Shown here in pieces: positions 17,651-26,514 of a stretch of 64,000 bases of DNA. Below the pieces are notes generated by a model that worked only from the letters and a program-made list of their open reading frames with translations, ran no database searches and had not been told where the DNA came from. Location: the NCBI GenBank assembly GCA_934255485.1, contig CAKQOG010000008.1, positions 26,132-90,131 on the forward strand, read 5' to 3'. The DNA is from an uncultured Prevotellamassilia sp. (GTDB lineage: Bacteria > Bacteroidota > Bacteroidia > Bacteroidales > Bacteroidaceae). Both the position numbers and the translations under genes were made by a program. The stretch's first letter is position 1; each line of letters starts with the position of its first letter.

Positions 17651-18871
17651 ATGAGTATAAAAGAATTGACGAATAAAATAAAGGGTAATCCCACAATGAC
17701 AGATGGGACAGTATATTCAATATTGATAATATGTAGCATTTCGCACTTTCTGAATGATATGATACAATCTATCATTCCTTCTATCTACCCGATAATTAAA
17801 GATGAGTTTGGGTTCTCGTTTGCTCAGATTGGCATTATCACATTGGTTTTCCAAATGACCTCGTCTATACTGCAGCCTTTTACTGGATTGTATGCCGACA
17901 AACACCCGCGACCTTATGCCTTGTCGGTGGGTATGTGTTTTACGTTGATTGGGTTGTTGATGCTTGCTTTTTCAGAGAGTTATTGGCTCATATTGCTGTC
18001 TGTTAGCATCGTGGGACTTGGCTCATCGGTGTTTCATCCAACGGCTTCGCGCGTGGCACAGATGGCTTCGGGGGGCATGAAAAGTTTGGCTCAATCTATA
18101 TTTCAAGTGGGTGGTAATGGGGGTTCGGCACTTGGCCCATTATTGGCTGCTATTGTTATTTTGCCCATGGGACAATGGGCTATATCGTGGTTTGCCATTG
18201 CAGCCTTGCTTGCTGCACTGATTATGGTAAGATTGGGAACATGGTATAAACTCCGACTTTCGTATGTGGTAAATCATCCACAGAGAATTCCATTGCTGAA
18301 CAACCATATCTCAAAACGTGCAAAATATGGAGCCTTGCTTATCCTTATTATATTGGTATTTTCAAAGTACTTTTATACGGCTTGTATCACCAACTACTTT
18401 ACCTTTTTTCTTATCGACAAGTTTGGTGTAAGTGTAGCAACATCGCAATTATGCTTATTTGCTTTCTTGGCTGCTTTTGCTATTGGGACCGTGGCTGGTG
18501 GTATGCTTGGCGATAAGTTTGGTCGTAAATATGTGATATGGTTCTCTATATTGGGTGCAGCACCTTTTGCTCTCTTTATGCCCTATGTCGGGTTGGGTAT
18601 GACCATTGTATGTGCCTTTATGTCGGGACTTATTATTGCATCTGCATTCTCGTCGATAGTGGTTTATGCCACAGATCTTATGCCCGATAAAGTGGGTATG
18701 ATAGCGGGTGTGTTTTTCGGATTGATGTTTGGCTTGGGGGGCTTAGGTTCGGCTTTTTTTGGCTGGCTTGCTGATAAGACAAGTGTTGAATACATTTTTC
18801 AAGTAAGTGCTTATTTGCCTCTTATGGGCATTATTGCTGGCCTGTTACCTAACACGCAAGAAAAGGCATAA
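17651..18871 (+). CDS. MFS exporter, fosmidomycin-resistance (Fsr) type
   Basis: 406 residues with about 12 hydrophobic helices in two halves. The first half has the cytoplasmic-loop motif GLYADKHPRP after helix 2 and GLGSSVFHPTASRVA in helix 4. The second half has the matching loop GGMLGDKFGRK. The HPTASRVA segment and overall pattern match Fsr, a drug:H+ antiporter subfamily often annotated as fosmidomycin resistance. The true substrate cannot be read from sequence. Met16 is an alternative start. The gene is preceded by the aguB terminator, so it is a separate unit, and it converges on the dehydratase gene across a shared terminator. Confidence 0.85.
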   Translation: MSIKELTNKIKGNPTMTDGTVYSILIICSISHFLNDMIQSIIPSIYPIIKDEFGFSFAQIGIITLVFQMTSSILQPFTGLYADKHPRPYALSVGMCFTLIGLLMLAFSESYWLILLSVSIVGLGSSVFHPTASRVAQMASGGMKSLAQSIFQVGGNGGSALGPLLAAIVILPMGQWAISWFAIAALLAALIMVRLGTWYKLRLSYVVNHPQRIPLLNNHISKRAKYGALLILIILVFSKYFYTACITNYFTFFLIDKFGVSVATSQLCLFAFLAAFAIGTVAGGMLGDKFGRKYVIWFSILGAAPFALFMPYVGLGMTIVCAFMSGLIIASAFSSIVVYATDLMPDKVGMIAGVFFGLMFGLGGLGSAFFGWLADKTSVEYIFQVSAYLPLMGIIAGLLPNTQEKA

Positions 18872-18925
18872 AACTAAAATGAGATTGCTCAATCTTCATT
18901 GAACTTTGAGTAACATACATAAAAA

Positions 18926-18970
18926 GAATGCAGAGAGACTGAACGATTTATATTCAATCTCTCTGCATTC
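18926..18970. terminator. Bidirectional terminator between the MFS and dehydratase genes
   Basis: GAATGCAGAGAGA pairs with TCTCTCTGCATTC, extended by TTGAA/TTCAA-type pairs around a short loop. A-rich sequence precedes it and T-rich sequence follows it. The two flanking genes are convergent. Confidence 0.75.
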
Positions 18971-19004
18971 GTTATTTTCTTATTTAATTAGGCTTGTGCG
19001 TTTA

Positions 19005-20963
19005 TTACGCTTGTGCGCTCTCTTTTACATTGTCCTCTTTGTTGTCTAAGGCCTCATAACGAGAGTGCTTACTGATGTATTCAGGAACAATGTCCTTCAT
19101 CTTCTTGACAGTTGCCATATTATCATAGTGTGATGCAATCTCGCGAAGTTCTTCAATGTCTTTCTCTGCATCTTCGTATTCGTAATTGCGAACCATTGCA
19201 ATGCGAATTTTTTTGTGGAACGAAGGTAATGTGTTTTCGTTTTCGTTGAGAACCTCTTCGTAAAGCTTTTCACCCTCACGTAAACCTGTGTATTTAATCT
19301 CCACATTCTTTGCGCCGCTGAGTGCTATCATGCGTTTGGCAAGATCGGCAATGCGTACGGGTTCGCCCATATCGAACACAAAGATTTCGCCACCTTTGCC
19401 GTGTGTTCCTGCTTCAAGTACAAGTTTGCAAGCCTCTGGAATGAGCATAAAGAAACGAATAATCTTGGGGTGAGTAACGGTAAGTGGACCACCTGCTGCC
19501 AACTGCTTGCGGAACAATGGAATGACTGAACCATTGCTACCTAACACATTGCCAAAGCGTGTTGTGACAAACTGTGTAATGCCTTTAACCTTTCCCTCCT
19601 TAATTGCTTTGTCGAGGCTCTGAACGTAGATTTCGCATATACGCTTTGAGCATCCCATTACGTTAGTTGGATTAACAGCTTTGTCTGTCGAAATCATTAC
19701 AAATTTCTTGACATCATATTTCACGCTAAGGTCTGCAATAATCTTGGTTCCCCATACGTTGTTCTGTACGCTTTCGCTGGGGTTGTCCTCCATCATAGGC
19801 ACATGCTTATAGGCTGCTGCGTGGAACACATAGTCGGGTTTAAATGTGCTAAATATCTCCTCCATTCTGTCGGCCTTGCAAATGCTTGTTACTACAGTTT
19901 CGGCCTTAATGTCGGGATAGTTGTTCTTCATCATGAGACGAATGTCGTGCAGTGGTGTCTCAGCTTGGTCTATAAGCATCATGTATGAAGGTTTGTATAT
20001 TGCTATCTGACGCACCATTTCTGAACCAATACTACCAGCAGAACCTGTTATAAGCACTTTCTTACCGCTGAGCAATGCACCTACGCTATCCATATCTACT
20101 TGGATTTCGTCGCGTGGAAGCAAATCTTCGATATTCACCTCGCGCATTTGCACTTTCCCATTTGTTTCTCCTTGGTGCTTGCTCCACTCTTCGGCATTAG
20201 ATGCTATATAGATTTTAATGCCTGCATTGATTAGCATATCTTGAAACTTGCGGTTGTTTAAGAATTTATCGTGCTTTAGTGGACTTACCATTACGGCTTG
20301 TATATTGCGTTTTTTGATGATAGAAAGCAGATCTTCTTGTGTAGAGTAGATGCGTTGTCCCATCAAACGCTCAGAGTAATGTTTTTTGCTATCACCAATA
20401 TAGCCTACAATGAGATGTTTTACAGGTTTAGTGTTGCGCGCTTCGTTAGTCATAGCAATGGCACCTGCATGTGTACCATAGATAAGCACACGCTCAGAAG
20501 AATTGCTCATTAATACGCTTTCAAACAATATCTTGATAAGCACACGCACACCACACATCATTGCTGCTGTGCCAAAGTAAATGGCAAATAGCATACGCCC
20601 CGTAAGCGGCATGAAAATGTTGGTGAGATCGCAATTTATAACTACCATGTTAAAGGCAAATCCTATAACAAAAGCCAATATGCTTGAGTATATTACGCGC
20701 AATAAATCAATGAATTGTGAGTAACGTAGTATGCCCGAATAGGTGTGGAATACTTTTGAACCAATGATGTTGGTTAGTGTGAGAATTAAAAAGGTGTGGA
20801 TAAGTGCTGGACCATGGTTTAGCATCTCACTTGCAGGGTGTCGCCCCCACATCATAATAAGTCCTCCAAAAAAGCATATGAATGCGTCAAGCACTACAAT
20901 GCACCAATATGGTAAAGCTGTGCGACCAAAGTACCAATTGAAAATTTTGCCTAGTATTTTCAT
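19005..20963 (-). CDS. Membrane-bound nucleoside-diphosphate-sugar 4,6-dehydratase (WbpM/PglF/CapD type)
   Basis: 652 residues. Four or five membrane helices occupy the first ~150 residues, followed by a degenerate nucleotide-binding domain (about 155-275) and the catalytic extended short-chain dehydrogenase domain from about 295. That domain has the NAD motif TGSAGSIGSEM, HAAAYKHVPMMEDNP, and STDKAVNPTNVMGCSKR with the Met-x3-Lys pair typical of this subfamily. Homologues convert UDP-GlcNAc to a 4-keto-6-deoxy sugar, the first step to several amino-deoxy sugars of capsule, O-antigen or protein glycans. No glycosyltransferase cluster is adjacent in the window. The ATG is preceded within a few bases by eight cytosines, and the leader is long with a stable hairpin. 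Confidence 0.92.
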   Translation of the reverse strand: MKILGKIFNWYFGRTALPYWCIVVLDAFICFFGGLIMMWGRHPASEMLNHGPALIHTFLILTLTNIIGSKVFHTYSGILRYSQFIDLLRVIYSSILAFVIGFAFNMVVINCDLTNIFMPLTGRMLFAIYFGTAAMMCGVRVLIKILFESVLMSNSSERVLIYGTHAGAIAMTNEARNTKPVKHLIVGYIGDSKKHYSERLMGQRIYSTQEDLLSIIKKRNIQAVMVSPLKHDKFLNNRKFQDMLINAGIKIYIASNAEEWSKHQGETNGKVQMREVNIEDLLPRDEIQVDMDSVGALLSGKKVLITGSAGSIGSEMVRQIAIYKPSYMMLIDQAETPLHDIRLMMKNNYPDIKAETVVTSICKADRMEEIFSTFKPDYVFHAAAYKHVPMMEDNPSESVQNNVWGTKIIADLSVKYDVKKFVMISTDKAVNPTNVMGCSKRICEIYVQSLDKAIKEGKVKGITQFVTTRFGNVLGSNGSVIPLFRKQLAAGGPLTVTHPKIIRFFMLIPEACKLVLEAGTHGKGGEIFVFDMGEPVRIADLAKRMIALSGAKNVEIKYTGLREGEKLYEEVLNENENTLPSFHKKIRIAMVRNYEYEDAEKDIEELREIASHYDNMATVKKMKDIVPEYISKHSRYEALDNKEDNVKESAQA

Positions 20964-20980
20964 ATCGGGGGGGGTAATTT
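20964..20980. repeat. G8/C8 homopolymer motif just upstream of the dehydratase start
   Basis: ATCGGGGGGGGTAATTT on the plus strand. On the coding strand it reads as C8 ending four bases before the ATG, exactly where a ribosome would bind. The identical 17 bases recur at 47458-47474. Homopolymers of this length can slip during replication. Confidence 0.7.
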
Positions 20981-21025
20981 TAATTAGTTAATGTGAGATG
21001 TGATTGGATTTTGTTCCAATGGCTT

Positions 21026-21074
21026 AAAGTGTAAATATGCCAATTCTTTTCTATTGGTAATGCCGTTACACTTT
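21026..21074 (-). promoter_or_regulatory. Stable hairpin in the dehydratase leader
   Basis: AAAGTGTAA at one end pairs with TTACACTTT at the other, and GCCAAT pairs with ATTGG inside, giving a long interrupted stem without a U-run. A -7-like TATCTTTG on the minus strand at 21336-21343 would place this hairpin in a leader of about 370 bases. Its role is unknown. Confidence 0.45.
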
Positions 21075-21429
21075 ATCAAAGAAAAGTATTGAAATATACG
21101 TAACATCTCAAGTTTTGTAAATGTTCTGTTAGTATTATATTTATTATTTATTTACAAGCTCAAGCCCCAACAATAGATGTACATTCAAATTGTATATATT
21201 CATCAAAATGTTTGATGCTATTTGTAGTTTCACTCTATAAAATTAACCAAACTTGTTCTAAATCTATTTGAAAAAATAGTGCAAGCCGAATGCAATAATA
21301 CTCGTTTTAATTGCTGGGGTGTAACTTATCATATGCAAAGATACGTATTTTTTAATAAATCAATATAAAAAGCAGAAATTATTAACGTGTTTTCAGTAGT
21401 AAATTTGCAGCTTTCTCATCGATAATCCT

Positions 21430-21437
21430 TATCTTTG
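21430..21437 (+). promoter_or_regulatory. -7 element upstream of pepT
   Basis: TATCTTTG matches TAnnTTTG. A TTTG at 21404-21407 lies 22 bases upstream, slightly long for the consensus spacing. The predicted leader is about 35 bases. Confidence 0.5.
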
Positions 21438-21475
21438 TAAATATAACTTATAAAAAGTAAAACATTTTGTAGACA

Positions 21476-22699
21476 ATGAATATTGTAGATAGATTTTTAA
21501 AGTATGTAAGTTTCGACACACAGAGTGCCGAAGATACCAATACAACTCCAAGTACGGCTAAGCAATTAAAACTGGCAGAATACTTGCGCGATGAACTCAA
21601 AGAAATTGGTCTTTCAGATGTTGAAATGGACGAAAATGGTTATGTATATGCCACGCTTCCTGCCAACACCGACAAAGACATTCCGACTATAGGATTTATA
21701 TCGCACATGGATACAAGTCCCGATTGTTCTGGAGCAAACATTCGTCCACGCATTGTAAAGAATTATGATGGCAAGGACATTGTGCTTGATGAGACGGCTG
21801 GTATTGTTACATCTCCAAGCAAGTTTCCCGAACTGCTTGACCATGTAGGTGAAGACATAATTGTAACAGACGGACATACGCTTCTTGGTGCAGACGATAA
21901 GGCTGGTATAGCTGAAATAGTACAGGCCATGGTTTATCTGATTGAACATCCAGAAATTAAACATGGACGTGTGCGCGTAGGATTTAATCCTGATGAAGAA
22001 ATAGGCTTAGGTGCGCATAAGTTCGATGTTAAAAAGTTTGATTGTGCATGGGGATATACCATGGATGGTGGCGAATTGGGCGAGCTTGAATACGAGAACT
22101 TTAATGCTGCAAGTGCCAAAATCGAGGTGCATGGAGTTAGCGTGCATCCGGGTTATGCTAAAGGCAAAATGATAAATGCGGCTCGTGTGGCAGCAGAGTT
22201 TGCTGCGCAAATGCCCGCAACCGAAACTCCCGAACAAACGGTGGAGTATGAAGGCTTTTATCATTTGCTAAACATCGAAGGCAACGTAGAACACGCTACA
22301 TTGTCTTACATCATACGCGACCATGACCATGCACGTTTTGAAAAGCGCAAACAGTTTGTTGAGAAAGCTGCATTGTGGATGAACGAACGTTATGGCGAAG
22401 GAGTGGTAACTGCTACTATTGCAGACCAATACTACAATATGCGTGAGATGATAGAGCCAGTTCCACATGTAGTAGACATTGTGATTGAGGCCATGAAAGA
22501 GTGTGGCATACCCTCTAAAGTACGTGCCATTCGTGGTGGTACAGATGGTGCACAGCTTTCGTTTAAGGGCTTACCCTGTCCTAATATCTTTGCAGGTGGA
22601 CTTAATTTTCATGGTCCACACGAGTTCTTGCCAATCCCCTCTATGCAAAAAGCCTCTGAATTAGTGGTAAAGATAATAGAGATAACGGCTAAGAGATAA
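21476..22699 (+). CDS. pepT: Peptidase T (tripeptide aminopeptidase)
   Basis: 407 residues, the usual PepT length, cytoplasmic, M20 family. Zinc-binding and catalytic motifs are in order: ISHMDTSPD (first His-x-Asp), GADDKAGIAEI (bridging Asp), NPDEEIGLGAHKFD (catalytic and metal-binding Glu), TMDGGELGELEYENFNA, the dimerisation-domain His in VHPGYAKGKM, IRGGTDGAQLSFKGLP, and the last metal His in NFHGPHEFLP. It removes the N-terminal residue from tripeptides, finishing peptide breakdown. It stands alone, with its own promoter and a strong terminator 22 bases after the stop. Confidence 0.97.
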   Translation: MNIVDRFLKYVSFDTQSAEDTNTTPSTAKQLKLAEYLRDELKEIGLSDVEMDENGYVYATLPANTDKDIPTIGFISHMDTSPDCSGANIRPRIVKNYDGKDIVLDETAGIVTSPSKFPELLDHVGEDIIVTDGHTLLGADDKAGIAEIVQAMVYLIEHPEIKHGRVRVGFNPDEEIGLGAHKFDVKKFDCAWGYTMDGGELGELEYENFNAASAKIEVHGVSVHPGYAKGKMINAARVAAEFAAQMPATETPEQTVEYEGFYHLLNIEGNVEHATLSYIIRDHDHARFEKRKQFVEKAALWMNERYGEGVVTATIADQYYNMREMIEPVPHVVDIVIEAMKECGIPSKVRAIRGGTDGAQLSFKGLPCPNIFAGGLNFHGPHEFLPIPSMQKASELVVKIIEITAKR

Positions 22700-22721
22700 A
22701 AACTTTTTTACATGATAAAAA

Positions 22722-22759
22722 CTGGCGTGTTGTATTGCTTTTTAACATCAACACGCCAG
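22722..22759 (+). terminator. Terminator after pepT
   Basis: An 11-bp perfect stem, CTGGCGTGTTG with CAACACGCCAG, closes a 16-base loop and is followed by catttttat. Confidence 0.8.
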
Positions 22760-22785
22760 CATTTTTATAAAAGTATACTCACGTA

Positions 22786-25032
22786 ATGGAGAATCTTATA
22801 TCAGATTTGGCGCTCATACTGATTATGGCAGGTATTGTTACCATCGTGTTTAAGCGTCTGAAGCAACCTCTTGTGTTGGGCTATATCGTGGCTGGTTTCT
22901 TAGCAGGTCCACATATGCCTTATACTCCCAGTGTGACAGATATGACTAACATACACATTTGGGCGGATATAGGTGTAATATTCTTGATGTTCACGCTTGG
23001 ACTTGAGTTTTCATTTAAGAAAATAATCAAGATGGGCATAGGACCGATCATAGCAGCTTGCAGCGTGATGTTTTGCATGATGAGCCTTGGCAATATGGTG
23101 GGGCATATCTTTGGGTGGGGCAGTATGAATAGCCTATTCCTTGGTGGTATGTTGGCTATGTCGAGTACCACTATCATTTACAAAGCGTTCGACGATTTAG
23201 GATTACGACAACAAAAGTTTGCCAGTGAGGTGCTTTCAGTGCTTATTCTCGAAGACATTTTGGGCATATTGCTTATGGTGATACTCAGTGCAATGGCAGT
23301 GTCAAGGCAGTTTGAGGGTATGGAGCTTGTAAGCAGTTTATTCAAACTTGGTTTCTTTTTGATACTATGGTTTGTAGTGGGTGTATACGTTATTCCCTTG
23401 TTCTTGCGTAAGACTCATCGGTGGATAAATAAAGAAACCTTGCTCGTTTTTAGCATAGGTTTATGCTTCTTACTTGTGGTAATTGCCAATAAAGTGGGCT
23501 ATAGTTCTGCATTTGGAGCATTCATGATGGGGAGCATTCTTGCCGAGACAATTGAAGCTGAACAAATAGAACGTGTTGTATCGCCTGTAAAGGACCTTTT
23601 TGGTGCTATATTCTTTGTATCAGTAGGTATGCTTGTCGATCCAGGTGTGCTTATTACCTATTGGTTGCCTATATTGGTGCTATGTATAATCATCATTGTG
23701 GGGCAAGCATTGTTTGGCACAGTAAGTTTCTTGTTGTCTGGGCAGCCATTGCGAACGGCTTTACAAGGTGGCTTTTCTTTGGCACAAATAGGTGAGTTCG
23801 CCTTTATTCTTGCCTCTCTCGGCACCTCTCTTGGCGTAACAAGCGACTTTCTCTACCCCGTTGTAGTAGCAGTGAGCATCATCACTACCTTCTTCACACC
23901 CTACATGATACGTGCGGCTTTGCCAGCCTATTCATGCCTTGAAAAGGTAATGCCGCAAACCATGCTCCACCATCTCAAAACCCGCAATACGCATGTATCT
24001 GATACGCGCCAGAACAATATGTGGCGCAGTTTGCTCACGGCGCTTGTTGGTCAAGTGGGGGCTTATATCACACTAAGCATAGCTGTTATTTTGCTATCGT
24101 TTTCGGTGTTGTTGCCTTTGTGTAGAGGAGTTTTCGGACATTGGGTGGGCAATGTATCATGTGGCATATTTACGTTGTTAGTGTCATCACCATTCTTACG
24201 TGCCATTGTTATGCGTAAAAACCATTCTGAAGAATGGAAAGAACTTCGTAGTCGTAGCAAGAGCAATCGATTGGTACTATGGCTCACATTTGTTGTGCGC
24301 TATGCCATTGCAGCAGCTGCAGTATACTACGTTATCAACTTCCTTTCGCCCTTTTGGTGGGTATGGAATACACTTGCGTCGTTGCTACTCGTGGGGCTGA
24401 TGATTGCATCGCGTCACACCAAGTGGGTGAGCATCAAACTTGAGCGTACATTCTTGCAAAATCTTCGTTTGCGTGATGTAATGATACAAGCCGAAAATCC
24501 AGAGCCTGGCTATGCCAATCGTTTGAATAGTCATAACATACATATTGCAGAATTGGATGTTCCTGACAACTCAAAATGGGCTGGATGCAAACTTAAAGAT
24601 TTAGGCTTTAGTCATCATGACGGTGTGATGATAGCTGCTATTGTGCGCGGCATGTACAGACTAAACATACCTGATGGTGAAACCACGATATTCCCTAACG
24701 ACCGTTTAGAAGTGATAGGTAGCGACGAAAGCATGCAGATATTCCAACAGCGCATGGCGAGTGAGCATCTACAATTACCTATGGCATCGAGCAAGTTGCA
24801 GTTGCAAAGATTGCTTGTGCGCACAGGCAATCCTTTTATCGGAATGAGTATTAAAGATAGTGGCATTCGCTCTCATCATCACTGCATGGTAGTGGGCTTT
24901 GAAGACAACCAAGGAAACATTGTTCCCACAACGGCTACACACGTAATAGAGCGCAATGATGCCATGTGGATTGTAGGCGAAGACGACTCAATCAGACTGC
25001 TAAAAAAGGCTTTCGAAACAAAAGTGTCATAA
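22786..25032 (+). CDS. CPA2-type cation:proton antiporter (Kef-like) with two C-terminal TrkA_C domains
   Basis: 748 residues. About 12 membrane helices in the first ~390 residues form a Na+/H+ exchanger domain, with LVLGYIVAGFLAGPH in helix 2, TLGLEFSFKK after helix 3 and AFGAFMMGSILAETIEAE. A further group of helices (about 410-560) is followed by a regulatory tail. The tail has two TrkA_C/RCK_C-like units, at about 585-660 and 670-745. They lack the Rossmann NAD site of full KefB/C KTN domains. The protein probably exchanges K+ or Na+ for protons. It begins a block with trkA and nhaD, all on the plus strand, consistent with joint K+/Na+/pH control. Confidence 0.88.
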   Translation: MENLISDLALILIMAGIVTIVFKRLKQPLVLGYIVAGFLAGPHMPYTPSVTDMTNIHIWADIGVIFLMFTLGLEFSFKKIIKMGIGPIIAACSVMFCMMSLGNMVGHIFGWGSMNSLFLGGMLAMSSTTIIYKAFDDLGLRQQKFASEVLSVLILEDILGILLMVILSAMAVSRQFEGMELVSSLFKLGFFLILWFVVGVYVIPLFLRKTHRWINKETLLVFSIGLCFLLVVIANKVGYSSAFGAFMMGSILAETIEAEQIERVVSPVKDLFGAIFFVSVGMLVDPGVLITYWLPILVLCIIIIVGQALFGTVSFLLSGQPLRTALQGGFSLAQIGEFAFILASLGTSLGVTSDFLYPVVVAVSIITTFFTPYMIRAALPAYSCLEKVMPQTMLHHLKTRNTHVSDTRQNNMWRSLLTALVGQVGAYITLSIAVILLSFSVLLPLCRGVFGHWVGNVSCGIFTLLVSSPFLRAIVMRKNHSEEWKELRSRSKSNRLVLWLTFVVRYAIAAAAVYYVINFLSPFWWVWNTLASLLLVGLMIASRHTKWVSIKLERTFLQNLRLRDVMIQAENPEPGYANRLNSHNIHIAELDVPDNSKWAGCKLKDLGFSHHDGVMIAAIVRGMYRLNIPDGETTIFPNDRLEVIGSDESMQIFQQRMASEHLQLPMASSKLQLQRLLVRTGNPFIGMSIKDSGIRSHHHCMVVGFEDNQGNIVPTTATHVIERNDAMWIVGEDDSIRLLKKAFETKVS

Positions 25033-25050
25033 TGATGACATACGTTTGAG

Positions 25051-25081
25051 TTGTATGTATTACTAAAATAGCTTACCTTTG
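25051..25081 (+). promoter_or_regulatory. Promoter of trkA
   Basis: TTG at 25051-25053, a 20-base spacer and TACCTTTG at 25074-25081. It lies in the 89-base gap between the antiporter and trkA, so trkA can be made independently of the upstream gene. Confidence 0.6.
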
Positions 25082-25121
25082 TAACGAAGTTTATCAATCT
25101 TTTTTTTGAAAACGAATAACA

Positions 25122-26465
25122 ATGAAAATAATCATTGCAGGAGCAGGGGCTGTGGGTACACACTTAGCCAAACTCCTTTCGCACGAAAACCACGACATTA
25201 CGCTAATGGATGAGTCGTCAGAGAAACTCGAAGACCTTTCATCCAACTTTGACATACTTACATTGCCGCTTTCGCCCTCGTCTATATCAGCTTTACAAGA
25301 GGCAGAGGTGGGCAAGGCCGACTTGTTTATTGGCGTTACTCCCGACGAAGCTCATAACATGACTGCTTGCATGTTAGCATCGAAACTTGGAGCTAAAAAA
25401 ACAGTAGCACGTGTAGATAATTATGAGTATACTTTGCCCCAACACCGTGAGTTCTTTAAGACTGTAGGTATAGGTTCTATTATCTATCCCGAAATGCTTG
25501 CGGGGCAAGAAATACTTCACAACATCAAGCGCAGTTGGATAAGGCAGTGGTGGGAGGTGCAAAATGGCGCACTCATTCTGTTGGGTGTAAAGGTAAGAAG
25601 CAATGCCCAAATACTCGACCATCCGCTCAAAGACCTTTGCGGTCCAGACTCTCCTTATCACATTGTAGCGGTAAAACGTGGCGACGAAACTGTTATTCCA
25701 CATGGTGCCGATTGCCTTAGAGCACAAGATGTGGTGTACTTTATGACTACGCCTAAATATGTAAACTACATACGCGATATTGCAGGCAAGGAGGAGTATC
25801 CAGATGTATCAAATGTTATCATTATGGGAGGTGGAAGTACGGCAGTTCACCTTGCAGATGCCATGCCCGACTACATGCATTCTAAGATTATTGAAAGCGA
25901 TGTGAAACGTGCCGAACATCTCAATGAGGTTGTTACCAATCGTCACACCATGATTATACATGGCGACGGACGCGACCTTTCATTGCTCGAGGAAGAGGGC
26001 ATACGCAAGGTGCAAGCATTCTGTGCTTTAACCGAAAATTCAGAGACCAACATCCTTGCATGTCTTGCTGCAAAGCGGCTTGGAGTGCGCAAAACGGTAG
26101 CTATGGTTGAAAACACAGACTATATAGGCATGGCTGAAAGTTTAGACATTGGTACAATTATCAATAAAAAAACCTTTGCTGCAAGCCACATCTACCAAAT
26201 GATGCTTAAAGCCGATATAACTTCGGTAAAGAGCCTTACCGTGGCGCAAGCAGATGTGGCAGAGTTCAGCGTGTCGAACGAGGCAAAGATAACACGTAAA
26301 TTTGTTAAAGACCTTGACTTGCCAAGCAGTGTTACGCTTGGTGGATTGGTTCGCAACGGAGTCGGACAGCTCATTAATGGTTCTACGCTCATCCAACCAG
26401 GCGATACAGTAGTGGCTTTTTGCCTAAGTGGAGGCATTAAAAAACTCGAAAAGTTCTTTAAATAA
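25122..26465 (+). CDS. trkA: Trk-system potassium uptake regulator TrkA
   Basis: 447 residues, cytoplasmic and membrane-associated. Two tandem RCK units each contain a TrkA_N Rossmann domain and a TrkA_C domain. The first begins MKIIIAGAGAVGTHLAKLL, with the GxGxxG NAD site and the acidic residue in LMDESSE. The second begins near residue 230 with VIIMGGGSTAVHLAD, where the loop is GGGSTA. The protein gates a TrkH/KtrB-type channel in response to nucleotides. In many Bacteroidales the trkH gene follows trkA, but here nhaD follows and no trkH lies in the window, so the channel must be encoded elsewhere or the partner differs. Confidence 0.95.
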   Translation: MKIIIAGAGAVGTHLAKLLSHENHDITLMDESSEKLEDLSSNFDILTLPLSPSSISALQEAEVGKADLFIGVTPDEAHNMTACMLASKLGAKKTVARVDNYEYTLPQHREFFKTVGIGSIIYPEMLAGQEILHNIKRSWIRQWWEVQNGALILLGVKVRSNAQILDHPLKDLCGPDSPYHIVAVKRGDETVIPHGADCLRAQDVVYFMTTPKYVNYIRDIAGKEEYPDVSNVIIMGGGSTAVHLADAMPDYMHSKIIESDVKRAEHLNEVVTNRHTMIIHGDGRDLSLLEEEGIRKVQAFCALTENSETNILACLAAKRLGVRKTVAMVENTDYIGMAESLDIGTIINKKTFAASHIYQMMLKADITSVKSLTVAQADVAEFSVSNEAKITRKFVKDLDLPSSVTLGGLVRNGVGQLINGSTLIQPGDTVVAFCLSGGIKKLEKFFK

Positions 26466-26514
26466 AACCTTCTACAAAACAGATGAAAAAATCATAAAAC
26501 AAAAGTAATATAAC

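Noticed and set aside
20964..21475. Riboswitch or antitermination leader upstream of the dehydratase
   Set aside because: One stable hairpin is present, but no known riboswitch core or JUMPstart-like motif was recognised, so only the hairpin is reported.
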